Assembly (NCBI RefSeq): GCF_020171845.1
Contig: NZ_JAIVAM010000005.1
Location: 285,487 to 349,486 of the forward strand
Length of the DNA stretch: 64,000 nucleotides
Origin: Cytobacillus kochii
Lineage (GTDB): Bacteria > Bacillota > Bacilli > Bacillales > Cytobacillaceae
Direction: 5' to 3'
The first letter of the stretch is position 1, and every line of letters begins with the position of its first letter. The position numbers were made by a program, and so were the translations under genes. A model generated the notes under the pieces. It was not told the DNA's origin and searched no databases. It saw only the letters and a program-made list of their open reading frames with translations. This document shows, one piece after another, positions 54,540 through 63,299 of the stretch.

Positions 54540-54950
54540 TAGATTATACTTCCACGTCATGGCAAATATAGGGTTTAGAACAGCAACATTACGGACGGAT
54601 TTCATCAATGATTTATTGATAACTGGAGAGGAAAAATGAACGAAAAGGGTTTGTATGGAAAACGCAAGGGAGCTAAAGGGCTGTGCTCACAATAGTTACA
54701 TTTATTCTGTCAGGTTGTGTGGGTAATTCGCCTATGTGCACAGTAGTCTCTCCGTTTTCGCAGTTTATGCGGACAATTCGTCATACCCACACTTTGCGCA
54801 ATCATAAATACGCTACTCTGGAACTTGTAACTAATCACAATCCATTTATCAAGGTTCTTCTGATTTTCAACTATTTATCATGCGGCAGCGCAATCGGACA
54901 GGCTTACCAGATTTCCCACCAATCAATAACCATTCATAAACACAAAAAAG
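54540..54950. other. Intergenic stretch with possible repeat relic
   Basis: No supported gene. A 99-codon open frame (54683-54982) has no binding site and its end runs into the mqo terminator. Two diverged segments about 50 bp apart (AATTCG at 54725 and 54775), each with separated CGC/GCG cores, may be the remains of a 51-bp type array; this is weak. Confidence 0.3.
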
Positions 54951-54952
54951 AA

Positions 54953-54993
54953 AAACCTGAACATTCCACACTTCAGCTGTGATGTTCAGGTTT
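54953..54993 (-). terminator. Terminator after mqo
   Basis: AAACCTGAACAT and ATGTTCAGGTTT form a perfect 12-bp stem with a 17-nt loop; a T-rich tail follows on the minus strand. Confidence 0.85.
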
Positions 54994-55005
54994 CTCTCTC
55001 ATCTA

Positions 55006-56505
55006 TTAATTATGAATCGCTTTATTTTGATCTAAACCGAGCGCTCGGTCAGTCGTTTGATTTACTTTTTGGAGTAACTCCGGATTTTCTGATAAAGAAA
55101 GGCCGTAAGATGGTACCATCTCTTTAATTTTTGGCTCCCAATCTTTTATGTTTTCTGGGAAGCAGCGCTCAATGATATCCAGCATAACTGGAACAGCTGT
55201 CGATGCCCCTGGTGATGCGCCTAATAAAGCAGCTATTGAACCGTCGCCTGCCGTTACCACTTCAGTACCAAATTGGAGCGTACCTTTTCCGCCTTCTTCT
55301 GTATCTTTAATCACTTGCACACGTTGACCAGCAATGACTAATTCCCAGTCTTCACTTTTTGCATTTGGAACGAATTCACGTAATTGTTCCATGCGCTTTT
55401 CTTTTGACTGTAGCACTTGCTCAATTAGATATTTTGTTAAGCCCATTTCCTTCACACCAGCTGATAACATGGTTAACACATTGCTTGGCTTTACAGAAGT
55501 GATTAAATCAAACATGGAACCATTTTTTAAAAACTTTGGTGAGAAGCCGGCGAATGGACCGAATAATAATGATTTTTTGTTATTAATGTATCTTGTATCC
55601 AAATGCGGCACAGACATTGGTGGTGCACCCACAGGCGCTTTACCATAAACTTTCGCATGATGCTGTTCCACGATCTCTTGGTTTGTACAAGACATAAAGA
55701 TTCCACTTACAGGGAACCCGCCAATGCCTTTCCCTTCAGGAATACCTGATTTTTGTAGTAAGTGTAAGCTACCGCCTCCACAACCGATAAAGACAAAGTC
55801 TGCTTTATGGTTTTCCAGGTTTCCACCTGCATGGTCACGTACTTTCACTTCCCAGCCGCCATCTCTTGTGCGTTTTAAATCATCTACACTATGCTGATAG
55901 TGCATTTCCACACCTTGAGACTCTAGTTGTTGGAATAATAAACGTGTAAGAGCACCGAAGTTTACATCTGTACCTGAATCGATTTTTGTTGCGGCAATCG
56001 CATCAGTAGTTGCACGGTTTTCCATAATTAAAGGAATCCATTTTTTTAATGTTTCATGATCTGTCGCATACTCCATACTAGCAAATAGTGGATTGCTAGA
56101 CATTGCTTCATGCCGTCTTTTCAAAAACTCTACATTTTTTTGTCCTTGCACTAAACTCATATGTGGCAAAGGCATAATGAACTCTTGTGGTCTTCTAATT
56201 AATTGACTATCAACTAGATAAGCCCAAAATTGTTTAGAAACTTGGAACTGCTCGTTAATATTGATGGCTTTCTTAATATCAACAGAACCATCTGGATTTT
56301 CTTTCGTATAGTTAAGCTCACATAATGCAGCATGACCTGTACCTGCATTGTTCCACTCATTTGAACTTTCTTCCCCTGTTTTATCCAATTTCTCAAACAC
56401 TTTGATTTTCCAGTCTGGAACTAATTCTTTTAAGAGCGAACCTAAAGTCGCGCTCATAATCCCAGCACCAATTAAAATCACTTCTTTGGTTTCCCCGTTG
56501 CTCAT
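55006..56505 (-). CDS. mqo: Malate:quinone oxidoreductase
   Basis: 499 residues, full family length. FAD-binding N-terminus [20 protein letters not shown] (9-28), [30 protein letters not shown] near 38-67, the [32 protein letters not shown] block near 237-268 in parts, and the C-terminal [27 protein letters not shown]. The peripheral flavoenzyme oxidises L-malate to oxaloacetate and passes electrons to menaquinone, bypassing NAD-linked malate dehydrogenase. Monocistronic; possible CcpA site upstream. Confidence 0.95.
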   Translation of the reverse strand: MSNGETKEVILIGAGIMSATLGSLLKELVPDWKIKVFEKLDKTGEESSNEWNNAGTGHAALCELNYTKENPDGSVDIKKAININEQFQVSKQFWAYLVDSQLIRRPQEFIMPLPHMSLVQGQKNVEFLKRRHEAMSSNPLFASMEYATDHETLKKWIPLIMENRATTDAIAATKIDSGTDVNFGALTRLLFQQLESQGVEMHYQHSVDDLKRTRDGGWEVKVRDHAGGNLENHKADFVFIGCGGGSLHLLQKSGIPEGKGIGGFPVSGIFMSCTNQEIVEQHHAKVYGKAPVGAPPMSVPHLDTRYINNKKSLLFGPFAGFSPKFLKNGSMFDLITSVKPSNVLTMLSAGVKEMGLTKYLIEQVLQSKEKRMEQLREFVPNAKSEDWELVIAGQRVQVIKDTEEGGKGTLQFGTEVVTAGDGSIAALLGASPGASTAVPVMLDIIERCFPENIKDWEPKIKEMVPSYGLSLSENPELLQKVNQTTDRALGLDQNKAIHN

Positions 56506-56606
56506 TTTTTACCATCCTTATACCGTGAAATTTGCAGAGAAAATAAGACAATAGTCTAACCTACACCAAAAACGCTTCTCTACCCTTCCAGTTGTTGGTC
56601 GATGTA

Positions 56607-56620
56607 GGCAAACGTTTACA
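56607..56620. promoter_or_regulatory. Possible CcpA (cre) site upstream of mqo
   Basis: On the minus strand TGTAAACGTTTGCC matches TGWNANCGNTNWCA except near its 3' end. It lies about 100 nt upstream of mqo, a TCA-cycle gene often under carbon control. The rest of 56506-56947 is AT-rich with no gene. Confidence 0.4.
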
Positions 56621-56947
56621 TTGTGCAGGCACCTTCTCTTTAATATGCGCTAAATTAAATGTCATCAATCTTTGCAAAATATATATTTCTCAATACTAAT
56701 TATACTATAAAATTGGCAATTATCCATCATAGAAGAAATTCTTCTCCCTCTATAATAGTATAAATCCTATTTATATTATATAAAATTTTTTGATATTTGA
56801 CTGAAAAAAATAATGGAAAACAGATAAAAGTTGGAAAGTTCCGCGCATTTTTTCTTAGTGGTTATTCTTTTATTTGCTTTTAACGGATATTTTGCTGTTT
56901 TATTCAACTTTACCATTCTTATTATTTATTATTCCAAAATACTTAAA

Positions 56948-56975
56948 AGGCCCCGAAAAAAATTTTCAGGGGCCT
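56948..56975 (-). terminator. Terminator after the YxeA-like gene
   Basis: AGGCCCC and GGGGCCT form a 7-bp GC-rich stem with a 14-nt loop; on the minus strand TTTTAAG follows. Confidence 0.75.
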
Positions 56976-56979
56976 ATCT

Positions 56980-57342
56980 TTACGCATTTATTTTTTCTAT
57001 TACTTCTGAAGGAATATCACTTTCTTTTACTTCATCGTAAGACGTGACTTCATTACTATCATCAAGATAAAGCATTAAGTAGGCACCCTCTCGCAAAGCT
57101 CTAGAAGAAGAGAATTCTACTGCGATTGCTTTGCCCTCTTTATTATAAGCTGAAAGCTCATACCAATACCTTTTCATCACTTCTCCTGATTCTAATGTTT
57201 CTTCTTCTACTCTCGGCTCTTCATTTAATTGAACATACGCGTTCTCTTTGCCTAAACGATTAAAATCCATATTCATTAATAGAATAACTGCCACAATAAA
57301 AACGATGACAATTCCCCCGATAACCCCAGTTGTCTTCTTCAT
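56980..57342 (-). CDS. YxeA-family (DUF1093) secreted protein
   Basis: 120 residues with an N-terminal hydrophobic segment (about 5-24) that is a signal peptide or anchor. The YxeA pattern follows: NAYVQLNEEPRVEEETLESGEVMKRYWYELSAYNKEGKAIAVEFSSSRALREGAYLMLYL in parts, ending with a helix VKESDIPSEVIEKI. Function is not established, but members repeatedly occur with Bce-type ABC transporters. Here it directly follows the permease gene (no gap) as third gene of the operon, so a part in peptide resistance or sensing is inferred. Confidence 0.8.
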   Translation of the reverse strand: MKKTTGVIGGIVIVFIVAVILLMNMDFNRLGKENAYVQLNEEPRVEEETLESGEVMKRYWYELSAYNKEGKAIAVEFSSSRALREGAYLMLYLDDSNEVTSYDEVKESDIPSEVIEKINA

Positions 57343-59196
57343 TTATCTCTCCCCTAACATTGAAAATATCGTTTTTTGAAAGCTTCTTATCGTTAAGAAA
57401 TAATAGATGAAATAGATTATTGTATATGCTAGCATCCATATTACTACTGGTATAAGCAGATTCATCATTAGCAAATTAGAAAATGCAACTAAGGCGATCG
57501 CTCCATGCATTAATCCAAGTAGTAGTGGTGCCGTAAAGATCATTCCCACCTGATGTCTAATCGTTCGTTTCATTTCTTTTTGTGACACACCAATTTTGTA
57601 TAACACTTGATATTTCCCTTTATCTTCTTCTGCTTCAGTCATCATCTTAAAGAAAATGATGCTACCCGTAGCGACTAAGAATACGAGTCCAAGAAAGCTT
57701 CCAACAAATAGCATAGAGCCTGAAGCTTCAATGGAATCTTTATATTGTTGTGTTGCACTTGAAAATTGTTCTGTAGAAGCAGCTAAATCATCAGATAGTG
57801 CTTGCTGCTTTTTATAATCTTCCACTTGAACTGCCTGGTAGGTCACCTGAGGGCTGTCAATTTGTTCAAAAAAAGCATCTGTTACAACTAATAATTTACC
57901 TCCCATTGTGAAGGTATTAACAACAGATCGATCCTCGTAAGCAATTACGTTTAATGTTTGCTTATTAAGCTTAACCTCATCTACTTTCGTCGACCAACGC
58001 TCATCATAATACGTATCCAGGATAAATGCCTCTTCCTGATTAATGGTAGGGAGGCCCTCCCACCCTTGTTGTGTAGCCAATTGCTTGAAGGTTGAATAAT
58101 CCATTACTTGGTAGTCAATTTCCATGTCACCTTCAGCTATACGGACAGTTTTACTTTTGATTTCCTCTTCATACACAACAATGTCTTGTGTAATTTTCTG
58201 TGGCTCGCCCTCCCACATAAATGTAATAGGCGTGTAGGTCTCTATTTCTTTGTCCGCATTATAATAAAGCCCAAATACCGCACCACCAGCAGTAATTGTT
58301 GTTGCACTTAAAGTTGCAATTACTGTTAGTGTTCGTGCATTCCCACGAATGCGGTGCAATAGCTGTGACGTTGTCCATAGATTTAATCCTTTCCAAGCCC
58401 AGTTCTTTTGATTTTTTAATTTCGATAAAATATAGACAAGTACACTATTAAAAATCAGATACGTTCCTAACACAGTTAATCCAATAATCACTAATGGCAT
58501 AGCTCCACTAAGTAAGCGCCATACTTCTGAAGTCATCAAATCTTGCAACGCCAACCAATAAGCACCTGCTAATGATGCCACACCTAATACAGCCGAGATA
58601 AGACGTGCTTTCGGCAATTCCTCGCCTTTCTTTTCTGCGTGAAATAAATCAATTAACTTAAAACGATAAATAACACGATAACCTTGTAATGACGTAAATA
58701 AAAACAGAATCATAAAGACGATGACTGTATTAACAACTGCACTTGGTGAAAATGCTAGACTGCTCATTACTTCAAGTCCCATTAATTTTAATAAAACCAT
58801 TAAGAGGAGTTGTGATAGTAAGAAGCCCAAGCCAACACCAATAATTAAGGCAATTACGCCAATAACGATATTCTCGAAAAAAAGCATAAAACCGATGGAG
58901 CGTTTACGTACCCCAAGTAAGGAATAAAGCGCTACTTCCTGCTTCCTTTTTTTCATAAAAAAAGAGTTCGAATAAAGGATAAACACAGCAACAAAAATAA
59001 TCAGAACAAATGCAGATGCACTCATAATACTACTGACTTGCTTTGAGACTGCTGCCAAAGCAGTGATGTCTTCACTATATTTCAACGTGACAAAAGTAAA
59101 ATAAATGATAATAGAGAAAATCATCGAGCCGATGTACAGCCCATAACTCTTCACATTTCGACGAATATTTTTGATCGCTAAATCAAATAGCGTCAT
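57343..59196 (-). CDS. Bce/YxdM-type peptide ABC transporter permease
   Basis: 617 residues from the ATG at 59196, 8 nt after AGGCGG, inside the end of the ATPase gene. Helix plan as in BceB: one helix, then groups of two or three, FtsX-like motif VALYSLLGVRKRSIGFML near 90-107, a hydrophilic extracellular domain (about 305-490) between helices seven and eight, then three C-terminal helices. The N-terminal part resembles the other permease at 11921, but the extracellular domain is different, implying another peptide target. Operon: ATPase, permease, YxeA-like. Confidence 0.9.
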   Translation of the reverse strand: MTLFDLAIKNIRRNVKSYGLYIGSMIFSIIIYFTFVTLKYSEDITALAAVSKQVSSIMSASAFVLIIFVAVFILYSNSFFMKKRKQEVALYSLLGVRKRSIGFMLFFENIVIGVIALIIGVGLGFLLSQLLLMVLLKLMGLEVMSSLAFSPSAVVNTVIVFMILFLFTSLQGYRVIYRFKLIDLFHAEKKGEELPKARLISAVLGVASLAGAYWLALQDLMTSEVWRLLSGAMPLVIIGLTVLGTYLIFNSVLVYILSKLKNQKNWAWKGLNLWTTSQLLHRIRGNARTLTVIATLSATTITAGGAVFGLYYNADKEIETYTPITFMWEGEPQKITQDIVVYEEEIKSKTVRIAEGDMEIDYQVMDYSTFKQLATQQGWEGLPTINQEEAFILDTYYDERWSTKVDEVKLNKQTLNVIAYEDRSVVNTFTMGGKLLVVTDAFFEQIDSPQVTYQAVQVEDYKKQQALSDDLAASTEQFSSATQQYKDSIEASGSMLFVGSFLGLVFLVATGSIIFFKMMTEAEEDKGKYQVLYKIGVSQKEMKRTIRHQVGMIFTAPLLLGLMHGAIALVAFSNLLMMNLLIPVVIWMLAYTIIYFIYYFLTIRSFQKTIFSMLGER

Positions 59197-59950
59197 TATC
59201 GTCACCGCCTAGTTGTGCCAATTCCGCTAAGATCATTTGGAAAAACTCTTTCCTGGTATGTGAACCACGATAAATTTCCTTTGATAATTGGCCATCTTTA
59301 ATAAAAAGAATTCTTCGGCAAAAACTAGCAGCATAAGCATCATGCGTAACCATCATAATCGTTGTTTCATGCTTTTCATTTAATTGGCTCATGCTTTCTA
59401 GTAAATCTGTTGCTGACTTTGAATCCAAAGCACCAGTCGGTTCATCAGCAAAAATCAATTTAGGATTCGAAATCAGTGCACGACAAGCTGCCGTTCTTTG
59501 TTTCTGACCTCCAGATATTTGATAAGGATATTTATCCAATAAAGGAGCAATCCCGAATGTATGCGCTAATGTCTCTACTTTTTCAGCCATTTCCTTTGCT
59601 GATTTTTTAGCAATCGCAAGTGGAAAGACAATATTTTCGCGAACAGTTAATGAATCGAGTAGATTGTAGTCTTGAAAAATAAAACCTAAATGATCACGGC
59701 GAAAATCCGCTAACTTCTCTTCTTTCATTTTGGCAATATTGTCTTCTTCAATATAAATATCACCGTTTGTCGGAGAGTCAATTGTTGCCAATACATTTAG
59801 TAAGGTAGACTTCCCAGCTCCTGATGGCCCCATAACGCCTACAAATTCCCCATGGCTAATGTCAAATGATATATTCTGAAGCGCATGAAATGTGTTTGCA
59901 CCTTTTCCGTATATTTTTTCTACCTTTTTTACAACTAATAATGATTCCAT
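59183..59950 (-). CDS. Bce/YxdL-type peptide ABC transporter ATPase
   Basis: 255 residues. Walker A GPSGAGKST near 41-49, Q-loop [17 protein letters not shown] near 90-106, signature [15 protein letters not shown] near 143-157, Walker [13 protein letters not shown] near 162-173 and switch TIMMVTHDAYA. It is about half identical by eye to the ATPase at 11170. It energises the permease that follows with a 14-nt overlap. It is divergent from the response regulator gene across 150 nt. Confidence 0.9.
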   Translation of the reverse strand: MESLLVVKKVEKIYGKGANTFHALQNISFDISHGEFVGVMGPSGAGKSTLLNVLATIDSPTNGDIYIEEDNIAKMKEEKLADFRRDHLGFIFQDYNLLDSLTVRENIVFPLAIAKKSAKEMAEKVETLAHTFGIAPLLDKYPYQISGGQKQRTAACRALISNPKLIFADEPTGALDSKSATDLLESMSQLNEKHETTIMMVTHDAYAASFCRRILFIKDGQLSKEIYRGSHTRKEFFQMILAELAQLGGDDNDAI

Positions 59951-60016
59951 ATATTAAGCACCTCTTTCTTATGTCTCTACTTTACCTCCCCATCCTTACA
60001 CTAAATTCACTTCTAC

Positions 60017-60044
60017 CTTACAAAATCCTTAAATTGTATATAAT
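60017..60044 (+). promoter_or_regulatory. Promoter of the second two-component system
   Basis: CTTACA (60017-60022) and a perfect TATAAT (60039-60044) are 16 nt apart. The region also has an inverted pair TACAA/TTGTA and repeated GTTAA elements that may bind the regulator. The divergent ABC operon must have its promoter here too. Confidence 0.55.
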
Positions 60045-60100
60045 AATCGTTAAACACTGTTAAGATAAGGCTAATAGATAGATGAAAGGAAGGAATCAAT

Positions 60101-60814
60101 GTGGAACAGCCTCGTATTCTAATCGTTGATGATGAACAAGATTTATGTCAGCTCATGCAAACTTCTCTAAAAAAAGAAGGATTTCAATCCATACAAACAG
60201 CAGGTACAGTTAAGAATGGTTGGGAACAATTCCAGGCTTTCTCCCCACATTTAGCGATTCTCGATGTGATGCTTCCTGACGGTGAGGGCTACGATTTATG
60301 TAAAAAAATCCGTGAAGTCTCAAGAATTCCAATTTTATTCCTATCCGCCAAAACAGATGAAGTCGATAAGATATTAGGATTGGCAATTGGCGGAGATGAC
60401 TATATTACAAAACCATTCAGCCCAAAAGAAGTTGCTTATCGTGTGAAAGCGCAACTCCGACGTGCTGGCAGCTATTCACAACAGATATCTGAACAAGCAA
60501 TGATAGAAACAACGATGATGACTGCCGGTCCTTTTGCCTTAAATAAAGAACAAACAGAAGTGTACAAGCAGGATCAACGCATAGAACTAACTGCTAAGGA
60601 AGTTGGGTTAATGGCTTGTTTTATCCGAAACCCAAATCGAATACTTAGTAAGGAAACATTGTTTCAAACCGTGTGGGGTGAAGACTTCTACGGAGCAGAT
60701 AATACATTAATGGTTCATATCCGCAGATTACGTGAGAAAATAGAAGATAATCCATCCAAACCGACCTTCATTACGACGGTTAAAGGGCTCGGGTATCGAC
60801 TGAATGTAAAATAG
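60101..60814 (+). CDS. OmpR-family response regulator
   Basis: 237 residues from a GTG at 60101 with GGAAGG 7-8 nt upstream. Receiver with DDE at 10-12, phosphoacceptor D55 (LDVMLP), T/K positions in LSAKT and TKPF, then a winged helix (ELTAKEVGLMACFIRNPNRILSKETL, TLMVHIRRLREKIED, TVKGLGYRL). It is not of the short BceR subgroup and looks closer to general envelope-stress regulators. Divergent from the ABC operon and followed by its kinase after 10 nt; control of that operon is inferred. Confidence 0.88.
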   Translation: MEQPRILIVDDEQDLCQLMQTSLKKEGFQSIQTAGTVKNGWEQFQAFSPHLAILDVMLPDGEGYDLCKKIREVSRIPILFLSAKTDEVDKILGLAIGGDDYITKPFSPKEVAYRVKAQLRRAGSYSQQISEQAMIETTMMTAGPFALNKEQTEVYKQDQRIELTAKEVGLMACFIRNPNRILSKETLFQTVWGEDFYGADNTLMVHIRRLREKIEDNPSKPTFITTVKGLGYRLNVK

Positions 60815-60824
60815 GTGAGGACAA

Positions 60825-62207
60825 ATGAAATGGAAATTAACTGGTAGGTATTTATTCTCAATTTTAAGCATCGTTTTCATCGTCATCATTGTTAATACAA
60901 TGGTTTTAATTGGTTTGCTTATTTATCAGCAACAACAAGGCATTGATCAAGTAGAAAGTGGTTCAGCCGAACGATTCACCCGTTCTTTTTCTAACTATTT
61001 AACAATAGAAGATGAACAACCAACTCTTTCAGCTGAAGGAGTAGAGGCGCTAGAATCATTCGGTGCGTGGCTGCAAATTTTAAATCATAATGGAGAGGTG
61101 ATTTCCTCTAAATTTGCACCTGATGGAGTTGCAAATCATTATAGCCCTGTAGAACTTGTACATAAATATAAGTATATGGACGATCATTTTAATACGTATT
61201 TCCTCGGGGAATTCGAAGAATATAGTTACATCATTGGTGTCCCCCAAAGTAAAGAGGAGCGCGTTACTTTCATGATGGATACCACTTCAGTCATTACGTA
61301 TGTCTTCAAAGCAATCATTGCCATAACGATTGTTGATTTGATTATCGCAGCTATTGTTGGGCTACTCTTTAGCACAATACTGACCAAGCCTGTTCATTAT
61401 ATGATTGAACGCATTTCTCAACTTAAAGCACGAAATTTCGCTGTTCAAAAGACGAAACGAGCAGGTATTTATAAACCTGTGTTTGCCAATCTGAATGAAG
61501 TTTCCACTACCCTTCAAGCGCATGAGGAAGAACGTAAAAAACTCGAAAATATGCGCAACGAATGGATAAGTAATGTTTCCCATGATTTAAAAACACCGCT
61601 TGCCTCCATTCGCGGCTATGCCGAGTTATTAAATGAGGAGCAAGTTTCCCATGCGGAGAGGCAGGAATACGCAGAAGTCATTGAGCGGCAATCTCTTTAT
61701 ATGAAAGAATTACTAGATGACTTTAACCTTACACTGCGATTACGCAACCAAGAATTACCTTTGCACATACAAGAGATAAAGGCAGAACGATTTACGCGGG
61801 AAATGGTTATTGACATCTTGAATGATCCTCGTTATGACGGCTATCATATCAGTTTTGAAAGTGATGATCCGGCACTCATTTGGTCCATCGACCAGCATTT
61901 AATGAAACGAGCTCTATTGAATTTTATTCACAATGCCCTTCTCCATAATGCATCAGACGTTGAGGTAGATATTCGTCTAGAAGCTGGAAAACTAATCATT
62001 GAGGATAATGGAAACGGTATCGCTTCCGACGACTTAGAGCAAATTTTTGACCGATACTACCGTGGCACTAATACAAAAGCACAAGGTACTGGGCTTGGAA
62101 TGGCGATTGCGAGAGATATCATTACAGCCCACGGTGGCACCGTTTATCTGACTAGTGAACAGCATCAAGGTACAAAGATTGTTATTGCATTAAAACAGCA
62201 AATGTAA
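60825..62207 (+). CDS. Sensor histidine kinase with extracellular domain
   Basis: 460 residues. Helices at about 10-35 and 160-186 enclose an extracellular domain of about 120 residues, followed by a HAMP domain (about 187-240), the dimerisation helix with H253 in NVSHDLKTPLASIRGYAELL, and an HATPase with N box NFIHNALLHNA, G1 EDNGNGI and G2 GTGLGMAIARDII. Unlike the kinase at 10059 it is not an intramembrane-sensing type, so it may detect a ligand or stress itself. ATG preceded by GGTGAGG. Confidence 0.88.
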   Translation: MKWKLTGRYLFSILSIVFIVIIVNTMVLIGLLIYQQQQGIDQVESGSAERFTRSFSNYLTIEDEQPTLSAEGVEALESFGAWLQILNHNGEVISSKFAPDGVANHYSPVELVHKYKYMDDHFNTYFLGEFEEYSYIIGVPQSKEERVTFMMDTTSVITYVFKAIIAITIVDLIIAAIVGLLFSTILTKPVHYMIERISQLKARNFAVQKTKRAGIYKPVFANLNEVSTTLQAHEEERKKLENMRNEWISNVSHDLKTPLASIRGYAELLNEEQVSHAERQEYAEVIERQSLYMKELLDDFNLTLRLRNQELPLHIQEIKAERFTREMVIDILNDPRYDGYHISFESDDPALIWSIDQHLMKRALLNFIHNALLHNASDVEVDIRLEAGKLIIEDNGNGIASDDLEQIFDRYYRGTNTKAQGTGLGMAIARDIITAHGGTVYLTSEQHQGTKIVIALKQQM

Positions 62208-62214
62208 CGAGTTA

Positions 62215-62250
62215 ATACACCCCTCCTAGACTTATAAAAAGGGGTGTATC
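62215..62250 (+). terminator. Terminator after the second kinase gene
   Basis: ATACACCCC and GGGGTGTAT form a 9-bp stem around a 17-nt loop. The T tail is short. Confidence 0.65.
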
Positions 62251-62394
62251 TCTGTTATGAAGAATGATAAGAAGGAATGAAGTATGTTCTTTTTACAGAA
62301 TATTCTAAATTAAAATTGACTACCTCATAGCATGTCTCTATAATTAACGTGAAATCAGTCTTACCATTAACTACGAAAGAGAAGGTGACAAGAA

Positions 62395-62805
62395 ATGTCT
62401 TTTCAACCTAAAATGACATTTATTAATTTACCTGTGAAAGACTTAAAGAAGTCAATGGACTTTTTTAAACAAATTGGGTTTACTTTCAACGACGATTTCA
62501 CTAACGATGACGCCGCGTGTATGGTCATCAATGAACATACTTTTTCCATGCTGATGACAGAGGGACAGTTTAAAAACTTTACCGCCAAAAACATCATTGA
62601 TTCCAATGACCAAATTGAAGTCATTACATCCTTTGCTGCTGAAAGTAGAAACCAAGTCAATGAAATTATTAAAAAGGCGTTAGATGCTGGTGGTAGATTG
62701 GCATCTGAAGCAAAAGACTTTGGATTTATGTATCAAATGGGCTTTCAAGATCTTGATGGACATACGTGGGAAGTCATATATATGGATAGTCAAACGACAA
62801 GATAA
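62395..62805 (+). CDS. VOC-superfamily (glyoxalase-like) protein
   Basis: 136 residues with paired beta-alpha-beta-beta-beta units: FINLPVKDLKKSMDFFKQIGFTFND (9-33) and the C-terminal GFMYQMGFQDLDGHTWEVIYMD. The terminal glutamate of WEV and the DGH motif are as in metal-dependent members (extradiol dioxygenase-like, lactoylglutathione lyase-like), but no His at the N-terminal ligand position is obvious (FINL). Function unassigned. Followed by a second VOC gene after 14 nt, likely a two-gene operon. Confidence 0.8.
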   Translation: MSFQPKMTFINLPVKDLKKSMDFFKQIGFTFNDDFTNDDAACMVINEHTFSMLMTEGQFKNFTAKNIIDSNDQIEVITSFAAESRNQVNEIIKKALDAGGRLASEAKDFGFMYQMGFQDLDGHTWEVIYMDSQTTR

Positions 62806-62819
62806 AGGAGGCAATTATT

Positions 62820-63197
62820 TTGACCCTATCACTAGGACAAATCATGTTATATGTCAACGACCAACAAACAAGCTTGCAATTTTGGATAGAAAAAATCGGC
62901 TTCAAACTGATTGCGGAAAATGACGAAGGAGATTTTAAATGGTATGAGGTTGCTTCGTCCGAACAAACAGAAACAACGATTGTACTTCAAGATAAACAAA
63001 CCGTTGCAAAGATGAGCCCGGAATTAAACCTTGGGACACCCTCTCTTATGTTTTATACAAATGACATTGAAAAGCTCTACCAAACATACAAGAATAAAGA
63101 AATCACAGTAGGAGAGCTCGTTGAAATGCCTTTTGGTAAAGTATTCAACTTTGCCGATAACGAAGATAATTATTTTGCGGTGATGGAGAAGAACTAA
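62820..63197 (+). CDS. VOC-superfamily protein
   Basis: 125 residues from the TTG at 62820 with AAGGAGG about 8 nt upstream. VOC pattern: GQIMLYVNDQQTSLQFWIEKIGFKLI (6-31), SLMFYTNDIEKLYQTY near 75-90 and EMPFGKVFNFADNEDNYFAVME near the end. Metal ligands are not evident (NYFAVM rather than HxxE), so it could be a binding or resistance protein rather than an enzyme. Clearly related in fold, not in close sequence, to the preceding gene. Confidence 0.8.
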   Translation: MTLSLGQIMLYVNDQQTSLQFWIEKIGFKLIAENDEGDFKWYEVASSEQTETTIVLQDKQTVAKMSPELNLGTPSLMFYTNDIEKLYQTYKNKEITVGELVEMPFGKVFNFADNEDNYFAVMEKN

Positions 63198-63204
63198 GTT
63201 GGCA

Positions 63205-63237
63205 AACACACGGGCTGTAAGTTCGTGTGTTTTTTTG
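63205..63237 (+). terminator. Terminator after the VOC genes
   Basis: AACACACG and CGTGTGTT form an 8-bp stem around an 11-nt loop, followed by a T run. Confidence 0.85.
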
Positions 63238-63299
63238 TTGTAGGTGATTGAATGCAATTGCCTTTGGCTGTTACTTCTGTTTCACTGCTGATTCAAGCA

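Noticed and set aside
54683..54982. A 99-residue gene with a hydrophobic N-terminus resembling a lipoprotein
   Set aside because: No ribosome binding site, end of frame lies inside the mqo terminator, and no recognisable domain.
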